Assembly (NCBI GenBank): GCA_963678705.1
Contig: OY783205.1
Coordinates: 10,602,001-10,666,000, forward strand
DNA length: 64,000 nt
Direction of reading: 5' to 3'
From: Panorpa germanica
Lineage: Eukaryota; Arthropoda; Insecta; Mecoptera; Panorpidae
Positions 1 through 18,784 of this stretch are shown piece by piece. A program made the translations under genes and the position numbers. How positions within the stretch are numbered: position 1 is the first letter of the stretch; every line of letters begins with the position of its first letter. The notes under the pieces were generated by a model. The model was not told where the DNA came from. It worked only from the letters and a program-made list of their open reading frames with translations, and searched no databases.

Positions 1-1
1 A

Positions 2-889
2 AACGTATCATACAATAGACAACGAAATGTTAATTCAAAGAATACAACAGTTAAATACAATAACCCTCAAAAACCTGTTAACAAACATGAAAACAATTGG
101 AGATCAAAACCATTTGTAAATCAACAACGTCCACAACAGACGATGCATCAGCAGCCAAGACCTCAAGTTACTAACCAACCTCCATACAAACCATCGCAAA
201 TACAACAAACACAACAACCACCGAATCGTAACGCATGTCATCCAAGGTCATACCCACCAACACAACAACGACCAGTACAACAGCAGTACAACCGTACTAC
301 ACAACAGTCCCCATGGCAACAGAGAAACGTGGACAACAGACCGCACGAACCCATGGAAACGTCACAAATGACGCGCTTACATCACTTGCCGTTACCAGAA
401 CCCCTATATGAGCCAGACGAATACTCATACGAACCCAATGAACCAACATTACATGAAAATCAATGTGTTAATTACTATCAAGAAGAAGATGTTATTGAAA
501 AAGAAGATAATGAGGATTTTCCACTGGATCTACTAATAAGACCCAAACTTATAATGATTAATACAAATAAAAACGATGAATTGCCATACATATACATCAA
601 ATCATTACAAGCCAAACTACTCATCGATACCGGATCTTCTAGAACAATACTAAATCCCAAATTCGCATATAAACACTACAAGGAATATATAACAAATGAA
701 AATTTCGTTATACAAACACCACATCAAACTACCACGCATACGCAGGTCGCTGAGATTCCGATATTCAAAACACAAGGTTTCACCAAGATTTATCTATTCA
801 AGTTCTCAAATGACTTTGATGGTTTAATCGGAAACGATTTGATATCACAAATAAAAGCAATAATAAATATTTCTAAAAACATATTGTAA
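2..889 (+). CDS. gag C-terminal tail and aspartic protease of errantivirus-like element (partial)
   Basis: The frame is open from the first base of the window, so the 5' end is missing. The first part is very rich in Gln, Pro and Asn, as in gag tails. A retroviral aspartic protease follows, with the catalytic D-T-G triad (Asp codon at 626) in the context LLIDTGSS and the later hydrophobic-I-G motif (DGLIGND) of the fold. The frame stops at TAA 887-889. The same frame then reads on with protease-RT linker-like sequence to about 960, so the stop looks like a point mutation. RT follows in a different frame, so a frameshift lies near 960-970. Confidence 0.85.
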   Translation, partial: NVSYNRQRNVNSKNTTVKYNNPQKPVNKHENNWRSKPFVNQQRPQQTMHQQPRPQVTNQPPYKPSQIQQTQQPPNRNACHPRSYPPTQQRPVQQQYNRTTQQSPWQQRNVDNRPHEPMETSQMTRLHHLPLPEPLYEPDEYSYEPNEPTLHENQCVNYYQEEDVIEKEDNEDFPLDLLIRPKLIMINTNKNDELPYIYIKSLQAKLLIDTGSSRTILNPKFAYKHYKEYITNENFVIQTPHQTTTHTQVAEIPIFKTQGFTKIYLFKFSNDFDGLIGNDLISQIKAIINISKNIL

Positions 890-969
890 ACACCCAAAAC
901 CATCATACCAATACATCACAATGTTGAAAGAAACCCACATTATATAGCATCACAGTTCAAGACGAACAT

Positions 970-2607
970 ATGAATACTGAAGAAAAAGAACAACTTTATA
1001 AATTACTCAATAAATACGAAGATCTATTTCCACGTGAGAAGGAAATACTCACATTTACCCATGACATCAAGTGTTCCATACGCACAACATCTCACGAGCC
1101 TATATTTTCTAGAAATTATAGATTACCTGAAAGCACTCAACAAGAAGTTAATAGACAAGTACAGACACTATTAGAAAAGGGAGTAATAAGAAAATCACGT
1201 TCTCCATACAATCAACCTGTACTCATTGTATCAAAGAAAGATGACCAATCGGGACAGAAAAAGTTTCGAATGGCCATTGATTATAAAAAATTAAATGACA
1301 TCACAATTGAAGATAAATTTCCAATCCCTAACATGCAAGATATCTTAGACAGTCTTGGAAGAGCAAACTACTTTACTTTGCTGGACCTCCATTCAGGCTT
1401 CCATCAAATTGAAGTCGAACCAGAAAGCATCGAAAAAACTGCATTCTCAACTTCATATGATCATTATGAGTTTTTACGCATGCCTTTCGGCCTTAAAAAT
1501 GCCCCAGCCATCTTCCAGAAATTAATGAATCATGTCCTTGACGGACTCATTGGAAAAATATGTCTCGTTTATTTAGACGATATCGTTATTTTTGGAACTA
1601 GTTTACAACAACATCTCCAACACTTAAACTTAGTACTCAAACGTCTCAGAGAAAGCAATCTCAAGCTTCAACAGGACAAGTGTGAATTTCTGAAACATGA
1701 AACAAAATTTCTAGGTCACGTTATAACAGAACACGGAGCTAAACCCAACCCTGAGAAAATTGAAGCAATAAGAAAATTCCCTATTCCAAAAACCACTACA
1801 GAGATTAAGAAATTTTTAGGACTAACCGGATTCTATAGAAAATTCATACCTAGTTATGCAAAAATTGCAAAACCACTCACAGCATGTTTGAAGAAAGGAG
1901 TCAAAAATCAACAAACTCCAGAATATATAGAAGCCTATGAAAAACTAAAACAACTTCTCATAAATGAACCAGTACTTAAAAGACCCGATTTAACAAAGAA
2001 ATTCTCATTAACTACAGACGCATCAAATTACGCCTTAGGAGCCGTATTATCACAAAACGACCATCCTATAGCTTATGCTTCGCGCACGCTAAACCCACCC
2101 GAGTGTAATTATGCCACAATCGAAAAAGAATTACTCGCAATAGTGTGGGCAGTGAAACATTTTCATCACTACCTATACGGACGAAAATTTGACCTATTTA
2201 CTGACCATCAACCCTTAGCATGGTTGGAAACTCACAAAGATAGCTCAAGCAAGTTAGCCCGCTATCAAGTAAAACTATTCGACTACGATTTTGATAAACA
2301 TTATAAACCTGGAAAGGACAACGTAGTAGCAGACGCACTTTCTCGTGTTAAAATAAATGCATTATCCCATAAAAACTTAGATCAACAATCCCTGATTGTT
2401 AACACCGATGAAACCAGTGATGAAGAAGATAATATTCCTCTTAGTGAATTAAAAGTGACCTCACAAAAAGCAGACCAACTTATCCAAATAGAAATTGATG
2501 AAGACGCCACACTACATTCACAAGAAGACAGTGACATCGGAATACCAATATGTGAAACTCCGCTAGAATTACACAACCATCAAGTAATTATTACAACAGG
2601 ATTTTAA
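970..2607 (+). CDS. pol: Reverse transcriptase-RNase H segment of pol
   Basis: This 545-residue frame carries a full Ty3-type RT: the [11 protein letters not shown] region, [11 protein letters not shown], the FGLKNAP stretch and the catalytic YLDD box at residues 201-204 (bases 1570-1581). RNase H follows with its acidic residues visible: D350 in TTDAS, E385/E387 in the IEKEL region, D412 in FTDHQ and D455 in ADALSR. It copies genomic RNA into DNA in the cytoplasm and removes the RNA strand. The frame ends at TAA 2605-2607, and the same frame reopens at once into integrase, so the stop is a nonsense mutation inside pol. The first Met is simply the first in the open frame and is probably not a real start. 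Confidence 0.95.
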   Translation: MNTEEKEQLYKLLNKYEDLFPREKEILTFTHDIKCSIRTTSHEPIFSRNYRLPESTQQEVNRQVQTLLEKGVIRKSRSPYNQPVLIVSKKDDQSGQKKFRMAIDYKKLNDITIEDKFPIPNMQDILDSLGRANYFTLLDLHSGFHQIEVEPESIEKTAFSTSYDHYEFLRMPFGLKNAPAIFQKLMNHVLDGLIGKICLVYLDDIVIFGTSLQQHLQHLNLVLKRLRESNLKLQQDKCEFLKHETKFLGHVITEHGAKPNPEKIEAIRKFPIPKTTTEIKKFLGLTGFYRKFIPSYAKIAKPLTACLKKGVKNQQTPEYIEAYEKLKQLLINEPVLKRPDLTKKFSLTTDASNYALGAVLSQNDHPIAYASRTLNPPECNYATIEKELLAIVWAVKHFHHYLYGRKFDLFTDHQPLAWLETHKDSSSKLARYQVKLFDYDFDKHYKPGKDNVVADALSRVKINALSHKNLDQQSLIVNTDETSDEEDNIPLSELKVTSQKADQLIQIEIDEDATLHSQEDSDIGIPICETPLELHNHQVIITTGF

Positions 2608-3900
2608 CAAAAACACCACACTACGTTTAAACGAGAGAACCAATACATCACACATATTATGTTAGATACTAAATCAGCACCAATGGATCAATTACCTACT
2701 ATATTGATAAAACACCTTAATCCACAAAATAAATATTATATATTCTGTACAGATAACACCTATAGAATGTTAGTAAAAATACATGCACGAACATTATCAG
2801 GATACAAATTATTCAGATGTATCACTCAAGTTAGTTACATAGAAAAAATAGATACAAGAAACAGTTTATTATATGAATATCACACTAATGTAACCATCCA
2901 TAGGAACGCTAATGAATTAATGAAGCAATTGACAAAACTTTATTACTGGCCCTCATTAAAATATGATGCCAAACAATTCATTAATAATTGTGTAGAATGT
3001 CAAACATCCAAGTATACGAGAAAACCCACTCAAGCACTCCTGGAAATAACAGCAACACCACGAAAAGCTTTCGAGAAAGTACATATAGACTTATTTTACA
3101 TAGCAAATCAAATCTTTTTAACCACCATTGACGCACTAACAAGATTCGCCACTGCATCACACCTCAAAAGTAAAAATGCATACGACATAACTAATGTACT
3201 AATAAAGTTATTTTCCCTATACGGAATACCCAATACCATTGTATCAGATAGTGGAACAGAATTTACAAGTGATACAATAAAAGAATTATTATCCTTGCAT
3301 AAAGTAAAAATTCATTTCACGACCCCAGATCATCATACCGGAAATTCTTTAGTAGAAAGACTACACAGCACACTAATAGAACATTTCCGCATTCTACAAA
3401 CAACAAACATGTCACCCGAAGACATCATGACTAAATGTTTACTCGCATACAATTCGTCAACACATTCCACCATTAATATGACACCTTTCGAAGCACTTTT
3501 TAGTAAAAGAAGAGCTAATATAAATATAACCGACTTTGAAGAACAAAGAATTTTAGCTACAGAAAATATTAACGAACATCAAAACGCATTAAAAATATTG
3601 CAAACATTAATAGCCGAAAGAACACAGATAGAAAAAGAGAAATATATAGAAAGAATAAATAAAAAATTAGCACCTACAAAGTTTAAAATAGATGATACCG
3701 TTTATATACGAGGACCATCTAGAAAAGGAAAAACATCTATGAACTTAGGTCCATACAAAATAACAGAATTAAATATGTATGGAAAAGCCACTATTAAAAA
3801 CATAAAAACTGGCAAACACCTATTTAGACACATCAAGGAATTGATAAATAAAAACATTCCTGTTGCAGATGCAGAAGTGGAAGCATCCTCTCCGTCATAA
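2608..3900 (+). CDS. pol: Integrase segment of pol, separated by an in-frame stop
   Basis: The frame is the same as the RT-RNase H segment and is open from the stop at 2605; the first Met is at 2659. An H2C2 zinc-binding region (H-H, then NNCVEC) is followed by the D,D-35-E core: D144 in HIDLF, D197 in SDSG and E233 in LVERLH (numbered from 2659). The spacing of 35 residues between the second Asp and Glu is canonical. The basic C-terminal part resembles the GPY/F-type domain (LGPYKI). Integrase joins the DNA copy to host DNA. The catalytic residues are intact, so loss of function would come from the upstream stop. Confidence 0.93.
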   Translation, partial: QKHHTTFKRENQYITHIMLDTKSAPMDQLPTILIKHLNPQNKYYIFCTDNTYRMLVKIHARTLSGYKLFRCITQVSYIEKIDTRNSLLYEYHTNVTIHRNANELMKQLTKLYYWPSLKYDAKQFINNCVECQTSKYTRKPTQALLEITATPRKAFEKVHIDLFYIANQIFLTTIDALTRFATASHLKSKNAYDITNVLIKLFSLYGIPNTIVSDSGTEFTSDTIKELLSLHKVKIHFTTPDHHTGNSLVERLHSTLIEHFRILQTTNMSPEDIMTKCLLAYNSSTHSTINMTPFEALFSKRRANINITDFEEQRILATENINEHQNALKILQTLIAERTQIEKEKYIERINKKLAPTKFKIDDTVYIRGPSRKGKTSMNLGPYKITELNMYGKATIKNIKTGKHLFRHIKELINKNIPVADAEVEASSPS

Positions 3901-3909
3901 ATAACGAAC

Positions 3910-5532
3910 ATGGCATTTTACCCATCGATACCGGAACCGCATATAAAATCACGGAATATTGGAAGTTAATCAAGATCATCGATTACCGACCATTACTAAC
4001 TCACCGAATGCATAAATAAACTATCCAAAATAAATGAAGCAAGTAGAATCATGCCCGAATTAAAATTTCAAAGTTACATCGCAATGATTCAAAGAAAATA
4101 ACAACTAATGCAACAAAAGATAATAGAAATATTTGGTCCAGAAAATACTCAATGAAGAAAAAGAGGACTATTCAACCCCCTAGGAAAGTTCATAAACCTG
4201 ATAACAGGCAATATGGATGACAACGATAGAAAACATATTGAAGGAAGCATTCAACAGTTAACTAATTCTTCAAACCAATAAGCAAAACGCTTAAATTTAT
4301 TAACAAGTGTATTATCCACTCAAGAATATAAATTCAATGAAGCAATCCAACACCTACAAGAAAATCAAAATAAACTGACAAACGGAATAAATCACTTTAT
4401 TTCCCAAGCTGTAGGAATTAGAAACGTTCTAGTTAAATCTCACCATGAACAAGAGTTAGAACTCACCTTTCACCAGATTTTATCAACACAACAATTGGTA
4501 TTAGACGAATTACTCAATTTAGATTTAACATTAACATTCCTTCAAATGAATAAACATCATTCAACAATCTTTACATTACCTGAAATAAATAACGATTTAA
4601 TTCAAATATCTAATCAAGTGAAAAACCAATACGTCATACCCTACTTAGAAGACAAATATGAGTTAACAAAAAGTATTGTTACACAAGCATATCAAGATAA
4701 ACACAAAATAATAATAATAATAAACATCCCATTAGCCCATGAAATGTTATTTACTCTGTATGCATTACAACCTCTTTCCATACTCAAAAATCATACTTAC
4801 CAAATCATTTTTCCTGAGACAAAATATATTTTGATTAATGATATTACTTATTATTTTGAAAATGACCCAGGTATTAAAACTAGAACTAGACAGATCACAT
4901 GTAGTAAGTTCACAGAACAAGGTATCACTCAGACATCAACATGCATAGTCCCACTCATACGAGCGACAGCCACACCAAGATGCGATATCATTAGGATACC
5001 AGACTTCAAGGAAAACCTCCAACAGATAGACGACACTCACTGGATCTATTCCACGAGCCGTGAAACCCTCATCACCATCATTTGCGGAGATAAAACTAGA
5101 CAAGAGAAGATCCTAGGAAACTACATGATCGAGTTACAAGAACACTGTATCATAAAAAGTGATTCATTTTACCTAGGTGGAAAAATAGTGAAACACAGTG
5201 AAATCAATTGGACATCAATACCATTTCCAAATACAATTAAAATAAATAATACAACTAATGTAAACATATCCATTGACAATTTTAAACACCTAACATATGA
5301 TAACCAACTTATTAACCAATTGAAACAATTAACCCCTTTAAATGAGATTCAACTCAAACATACAAATGTTCATTCACAAATAAATACATTCATTTATGTA
5401 CTCACCCTCATAATAATTGTAACTATCATTAGTTATCTATTGTACAAAAGAAAACAAAAGATAACTATAACTAAAAAGAAATTGGAATCGTTAAAAACTG
5501 GTACTAGTGAAAAAGAAAATTCACAATTATAA
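3910..5532 (+). pseudogene. env: Degraded errantivirus envelope gene (fusion-type glycoprotein)
   Basis: Env follows pol directly. In the frame of the long 3' part, stops occur at 3967, 3997, 4099, 4153 and 4279; from 4282 to 5532 the frame is open. A basic, furin-like cleavage motif followed by a hydrophobic, glycine-containing fusion-peptide-like stretch lies at about 4156-4210, directly after the 4153 stop. A C-terminal hydrophobic membrane anchor (about 5389-5445) and a short lysine-rich tail end the frame. The layout matches the baculovirus F-like Env of errantiviruses. The damage is concentrated in the surface-subunit half. As it stands it cannot encode a complete envelope protein. Confidence 0.85.
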
Positions 5533-5540
5533 GTTTTCAA

Positions 5541-5553
5541 GTAAGGGTGGAGG
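5541..5553 (+). promoter_or_regulatory. Polypurine tract before 3' LTR
   Basis: A purine-rich run (AAGGGTGGAGG) lies directly before the AGTTAAT start of the LTR. In this group it primes plus-strand DNA synthesis. Confidence 0.75.
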
Positions 5554-6027
5554 AGTTAATTTCTTATGTATAACATCAACATATATATCATATATATCAT
5601 AAATACCCAGACGAGTCTAATATTACTCGCATAATTTAATCACCTTAAGGTAAGACTAATATTACTCCAATGTTCATCACCTTAAGATAAGACTAATATT
5701 ACTCATAATACCTATTGACAACAAAAAGTCGTACCATCGTACCATTGTAACCTGCATAGTAACCATTTGCTTATAGGTCATCAAATGACAAATAATACTA
5801 TATAAGCACATGGTCTCATTGCTCAGGAGCTCAGTCTCAATATAATAATCAACGTAGTAGTTGTGTTGTTCAACTATACCGAACACACATCTAATTAGTT
5901 TAACTTCAAAGCTTACGTGTATTATTACAAGAGATGTAAAAGTGTATTGTACAAGTGCAATAAAAGTTCAATGTTTAAATTACTACTTGTTTCTTTTTGT
6001 ATTAATCTTCCCCCAAAAGATTAATTG
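5554..6027 (+). repeat. 3' LTR of errantivirus-like element
   Basis: It starts AGTTAAT, the usual errantivirus LTR start, and appears to end near GATTAATT at 6027 (about 474 bp). A TATA-like box (CTATATAAG, about 5800) sits upstream of a CAG/TCAGTC initiator-like stretch, and AATAAA is at about 5960. The 5' partner LTR is outside the window, so the exact right boundary is inferred. Confidence 0.7.
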
Positions 6028-6933
6028 GAATGGTGATTCAGGAGGTGGGAAGAAATGAAGAAGTGTACAGGTTTTAAGTTTTTCATTTTATTTTAGGTGG
6101 GAACAGCAATTTCTTTGTTGTTAAATGTTTTGCATATTATAAATAAGTCAATGTAATTAGTGATTGTGGTTGCGTACTATAAGCCTTAATAAGCAAGTCT
6201 AATTCATTTAGATATTTATCACAAGTATTTTAATTTGTGCACCAGCCATAAATCATTTATTTTATTTTTATTCTATTTTTATGGTATACTTTATTAGGGT
6301 TTAAGCAATATAATAATTTACAATAAGTAATGTAAATCCATTAGAGAGTGTGAGTTTTAAAAATTGTAAACCTTTTTTGACACCATGTTTAAATTATTTT
6401 ATTAGGGTACAATAACAATATTTATGACAATCTAATGGATTCTCTCTCTAACGGTTCAGACTATGACGTAAATACTTTTACTACTAGTGTTTGTGATATA
6501 CACCGTCATCCTGTTTCCCCTAATTAATGAATTCTCAACGGACACTTGTTTCTTAAGTTTAACACACCCACACATCCTGTATTCCCCTTCCATTAATTTT
6601 AGTTACTTACTAGAACTTTATTAATTTATATTCACACAATTTGTTTTCATTCTTTTGTTAAGCCTTGTACGAACAACATCTAGTTAAGATTTCAACTGTT
6701 TACATGTTTGCAGTTTGTTTTGAAGCAACAATCAACATTCTACTACTGTATACTCATAGTTTTAATAAACCAATTGATTAAACAAAAACATTCACGTGGA
6801 CTCTTATATAAACATCAACCGTACATCATTGCAGTATTGCCAATCAGCGCAATACAATCAAGCATTTGTGCAAAATAGCCGCGGTATACTAACCGTGGCT
6901 CAAACAATAGTAAAAGCAGTCCACTTTAATTAC
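6028..6933. other. Non-coding stretch between LTR and GT31 exon
   Basis: AT-rich sequence in which I see no gene. The missing last GT31 exon could lie here or beyond the retrovirus; I searched the minus strand and found no convincing candidate. Confidence 0.5.
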
Positions 6934-14642
<7,709 letters not shown>

Positions 14643-15059
14643 TTTAGCTTGAATGCTTCACCTTGAAATTAAGTAAAATAAAATTTAAAAAAACTTCACT
14701 TAAACCCTTTAGAAGCGCTTATTTAAGATGTTATTTTTAAAGGTGATAATACTTCATCTTGAATAATGACGTCACATGACTTTGATGCAATTATGACAGA
14801 TGTACAATTAAGGCTCTTAAGTTCCGATTCTGATTATATTTTAGATGATTAGGATTTAGGATGAAAGGTCATTTCCATATTTACATGCTGCAGTTTTACT
14901 TTTATATTTATTTATAGCTTAGCTTAGAAGAATTTCATACCTTCATACACTAAAACGTAAAACTTGTCCATAGGACTTGACAAGAGCTGTCTATAATATT
15001 TTGTATTACACATTTAAAGAAACAAACAAATTTTAATTTTTTAATAATTCAAAGTTAGT
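14643..15059. other. Upstream region of GT31 gene
   Basis: This would hold the minus-strand promoter and 5' untranslated region. No clear TATA box or initiator was identified, and I see no gene here. Confidence 0.4.
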
Positions 15060-16435
15060 AAATTATTTTGGTAATTATTTGATATAGCTGCCACTTTTGT
15101 TTTTCACTTTGTAAAAAAACTACTGCATTTTTGTACGTTTTATTATGTTTATTGTATTCTCAAAACATGTCAAAATCACTACGTAATATTTGTTTTACTA
15201 CTTTTTAATTAGAAATAGAAGATATTGAGAGTTAAAGTTGAAATTTCAAAATTGAGGTTATGTCACTACATTTATGTGTATCAAAATCTACATTTATGTA
15301 GATATTTTGCATAATACTGGCTTATTTGGATTCAAACCAAATCATTTTACTAGGATTCGTACCATATGGTTTAAAAATGTAATAATTTATATACTGCCTG
15401 TATATATTATGAAAGAAGACAAATTTAAGAGAAAATATGATATTTTGAATTATATATGTTTTCATTTATTTCATTTATCGTCATACTCGTCATTTCGTTT
15501 TCTTTTCTCTTAAGTAATGTGGTATCTTTCTCTCACAAATCTTTTTATATCTTGTGTTGTAATTGCTCTTCTCGATTTTTTCCATTATATCCTGTTGCTA
15601 TATCTCCTTGTCCCTTCTCGTTATCTCATCTTCCAGACTTGCGCCTCCTTCTCTTCATCTTTCTGCGTCCTCGATCGCTATTCCATTCCTTTTTCTTTTT
15701 CCCAATCTAAGTCTGGCAATCCTTCTCATGTTTTTGTTTCGTTTTTTCTTAAGTAATGTGGTATCTCTCTCTCACAAATACTTTTATATCTTGTGTTGTA
15801 ATTGCTCTTCTCGATTCTTTCCATTCTTTCCTGTTGCTGTATCTCCTTGTCCCTTCTCCTTAGCTCATCTTCCGCACTTGCGCCTCCTTCTCTTCTTCTT
15901 TCTGCCACCTCAATGGCCATTTCATTCCTTTCTCTTTTTCGGGCCTCCTTCTCTCCCCCTCCTCCTACCCCCACCTTTCTTTCTACTCCCACCATATCTG
16001 CTATATTTATCTTTATCTTTATTTATATCTTTTTATGGAACGTGTAGAAGTGTAAACCCTACATCTATATAATTACTAAATTAGAAACATGTAAAATTCA
16101 GTATTTAAAAGCACCATTTGTAAATTTATTTTATCATATATTCAAACACATCACATATATTTATAGTTCCTTTGAATCTTTGGAAGTACGTATTACACTG
16201 GCCAATATTATTGAAATTATGTGTAAAATGATCTCAAATATCACACTTTTTGGTCAACTTTAACCCTCAATATCTTCTATTTCTTAATAAAAAGTGGTAA
16301 AATAAATATTACGTAGTGATTTTGACATGTTTTAAGAATACAATAAGCATAATAAAATATACAGAAATGCAGTAGTTTTTTTACAAAGTGAAAAACAAAA
16401 GTGGCAGCTATATCGAATAATTAACATTATTTTGA
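15060..16435. repeat. Inverted repeat (about 180-bp arms) around duplicated LINE fragments
   Basis: 15060-15242 and 16258-16435 are inverted copies that differ at only a few positions. Both contain GATATAGCTGCCACTTTTG (left plus strand; right complement). The 1-kb loop holds two tandem minus-strand LINE fragments. It may be a foldback element or an inverted duplication. Confidence 0.8.
15505..16030 (-). pseudogene. Two tandem copies of an R1-like LINE ORF2 3' segment
   Basis: Minus strand encodes a Glu/Arg-rich stretch followed by a SNYN-x-RYK block. The same stretch occurs on the plus strand at 47220-47480 and 60890-61350. Here it is present twice with a period of about 240 bp (units near 15505-15700 and 15743-15935). 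The long plus-strand Ser/Leu/Phe-rich frames here are antisense shadows. Confidence 0.7.
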
Positions 16436-17384
16436 ATACAACTGTCAACTTTCTGTTTAGTGAAATTATTAAAAGCTTACTTCTACAAGATCTACGCATT
16501 GAACTATACCAGTTGATTTAACTCCATCAATAGCAGGCGTGTGTTGATTGCTACAGAACCCTTTAAAATAAAGTTGCTCTTAGATTGGAAATTATCAATT
16601 CCTTATTAAATGCTGGTAGTTATTAAAATTTTGAAAATTTAATGATAATTAGGAAAACAATTTGATTTAACATGCATTTGAATGCATTTGGAATTTTAAT
16701 ATCACTTTAAAATAATTAAAAACAAAAATGTTCGATGGGTTAATGATATATCGATTTCAAAAAATGAAATGACGGCCGTTAGGCATAGTGATAGCGCAGG
16801 TTGGTTAACTGTAATACAGATTTAACATTAAAATATCTTGGGTTTGCATAAACTATGGACCTATGAACTACTCATGGTAAATATAGTAACACTCGCATAT
16901 TTGTATTATTTCTTTTACTTTTTTAAACATTCAAAAATTTACTCTCTTATAACTAATAAAAAATCAAAATTTTGTTTTTGCGTTTAAATTTTAGCCGAAT
17001 TTGTTACGTCACAATATGAAATTGTCGTCTGTAAAATAATAACTATTTGATTTTATTTACCTTGTTCATAATATTAACACTTTTTGTATTGCTCGAGACA
17101 GTTGTAGGTAGTTCTTGATGGAAACCGTCTCTTTTAAACTTTATTGTACAACGGATTACAATTTACAGAATGAAAAAAGGGGTGGTAAACTAATATCACG
17201 ACGAAGAATAAAATAATTTCTTTTAAATTTTAATCCCTTTAATAATAACAGAATTTATTGTACCGGGACTAACAAAAGATAGTATTCATATATTATACAT
17301 AATGCTTAAGGAGGTACAGGAGGTAAACGTAAATGATGAAAATTCGTGAAATTTGGAGGGTAGATAAAAATAGATGAAACACAT
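16436..17384. other. AT-rich interval without recognised features
   Basis: No convincing gene or mobile element seen. Confidence 0.45.
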
Positions 17385-17640
17385 ACTGTCTCAAAATTTT
17401 AGAGACCTGGGTTGCATAGTTTTTTTTTTATACATGATTGAAAATAGTCATTTCCCATACAAATCATAAGTTTTAGCTCAATTTCACCACATAATATAAC
17501 TTTTAACTATAAAAAAATGGTGTCACGACTTTCAAAAACTAGGTGTATATAAAAATTTTTTTTCTGAAACTATTGCAAAAAGAAAATTATCAAAAGGATA
17601 CCTATATACGAAAATAATTAAAGAAAACCAGTAAAAAACA
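17385..17640. repeat. Left arm of an inverted repeat shared with 26370-26625
   Basis: This stretch is the reverse complement, with some divergence, of 26370-26625; both include ATACATGATT and CAAAAGGATACCTATATACG-like words. It brackets the P-like pair A/B at about 9 kb distance. Confidence 0.75.
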
Positions 17641-17949
17641 GTACATGTGGGTTATGAGCCGGCAACGTTGCAAATGGCAAATCGAGCGGGAAATTCAAAG
17701 TATGAAAAAATAGTGACACGGGTTTCAAAAACTACGAGTACGTAAAAAAATCTTATCACAAAAATGCCTATTTTCAAAAATAATTAAATAAAACCAATAC
17801 TAAACACAATAAATGTTTGTCATTTCTTTTTGAAACAAGGTGGGATTGGGAATATTTGTAAGAAGATTGGAAAATCATATACCATAAAAATGTTCAATAT
17901 TAAAGAAAAATAGTAAATAAATATTTTTAACATTTTACAAAATTTCTTA

Positions 17950-18783
17950 TATAACACATGGGCTGTAAAGTCCCGGGCGTAACAAAGAAAACACAGTTTT
18001 TTTGGTACAAAATTAGCTTTATTTATCAACGTAATCTCCATCAAGAGCAACGCAATCATTCCAGCGTCGCTCTAACATTTCAATATAACTTTTGTAGAAC
18101 GATTTATCTTTTGCCTCAAAATAGGCCTCAGTTTCAGCGATAACCTCTTCATTCGTGCGAAATTTCTTACCGGCGAGCATTTCTTTCAGGTCTGCGAACA
18201 GGCAGTAGTCGCTGGGAGCCAAATCTGGCGAATACGGTGGATGTGGCATCAATTCGTAGTTCAATTCATGTAGTTTTGCCATTGTTTTGATTGACTTGTG
18301 ACACGGTGCGTTGTCTTGATAAAACAAAAAAAATTTCTTTGCCATATGCGGTCGTTTTTTTGCAATTTCGGCCTTCAAACGCTATATAATATTCACTGTT
18401 AATGGTATTTCCTTTCTCAAGATAGTCGATGAATATTACACCACGCACATCCCAAAATACCGAGGCCATAACCTTTCCAGCCGATTGTTGTGCTTTCGGG
18501 CGCTTTAAACGAGGTTCACCAGTTGCTGTCCACTCAGATGTCGATCGTTTTGATTCCGGAGTAAAGTGATGCATCCATGTTTCATCCATTGTCACATATC
18601 GACGCAAAAATTCCGGTTTGTTAAGTTTAAACATGGCCAAACACTGCTCAGAATCATCAACACGTTCTCGTTTTTGGTCAACAGTAAGCAAACTTTGATC
18701 ATAGTCAAATGCTTATGCAATATAAAGCCAACACGTTCTTTTGCAATCTTTACGATGTCAGCTAACTCACGCAACTTTACTTT
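17950..18783 (-). mobile_element. Mariner (D,D34D) element, 5' truncated
   Basis: The 3' terminal region is at 17950 (minus strand reads CCCGGGACTTTACAGCCCAT, the usual mariner end). The other end is lost at the junction with P-like copy A near 18784. The transposase is carried as fragments in different frames. Confidence 0.88.
18019..18783 (-). pseudogene. Mariner transposase, frameshifted and N-terminally truncated
   Basis: Three overlapping minus-strand pieces cover the protein. The first (18592-18783) has the helix-turn-helix end (ELADIVKIAKERVGFIL). The second (18266-18691) has the first catalytic Asp in VTMDETW. The third (18019-18378) has the second Asp in YQDNAPCH and the third in YSPDLAPSD, then a terminal GDYV-x-K. 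The spacing agrees with D,D34D and the sequence resembles the irritans type. A frameshift near 18370 and another near 18690 break it. It would excise and insert the element at TA sites. Confidence 0.9.
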
Positions 18784-18784
18784 T

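Larger units (their letters stand above)
1..6027 (+). mobile_element. Errantivirus-like Ty3/gypsy endogenous retrovirus, 5' end outside window
   Basis: The order gag tail, protease, RT, RNase H, integrase, env and LTR is that of insect errantiviruses (gypsy, 17.6, 297 group). The 5' LTR and most of gag lie before the window. The copy is defective: a stop ends protease at 887, a frame change precedes RT near 965, an in-frame TAA at 2605 splits RNase H from integrase, and env has at least five stops. The 3' LTR is complete. This looks like an old integrated copy that cannot make its full set of proteins. Family placement rests on domain order plus the env cleavage region and is firm at the superfamily level. 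Confidence 0.93.

Noticed and set aside
15563..16072. Long plus-strand Ser/Leu/Phe-rich frames
   Set aside because: They are antisense to Glu/Arg-rich LINE coding sequence and have no family likeness.
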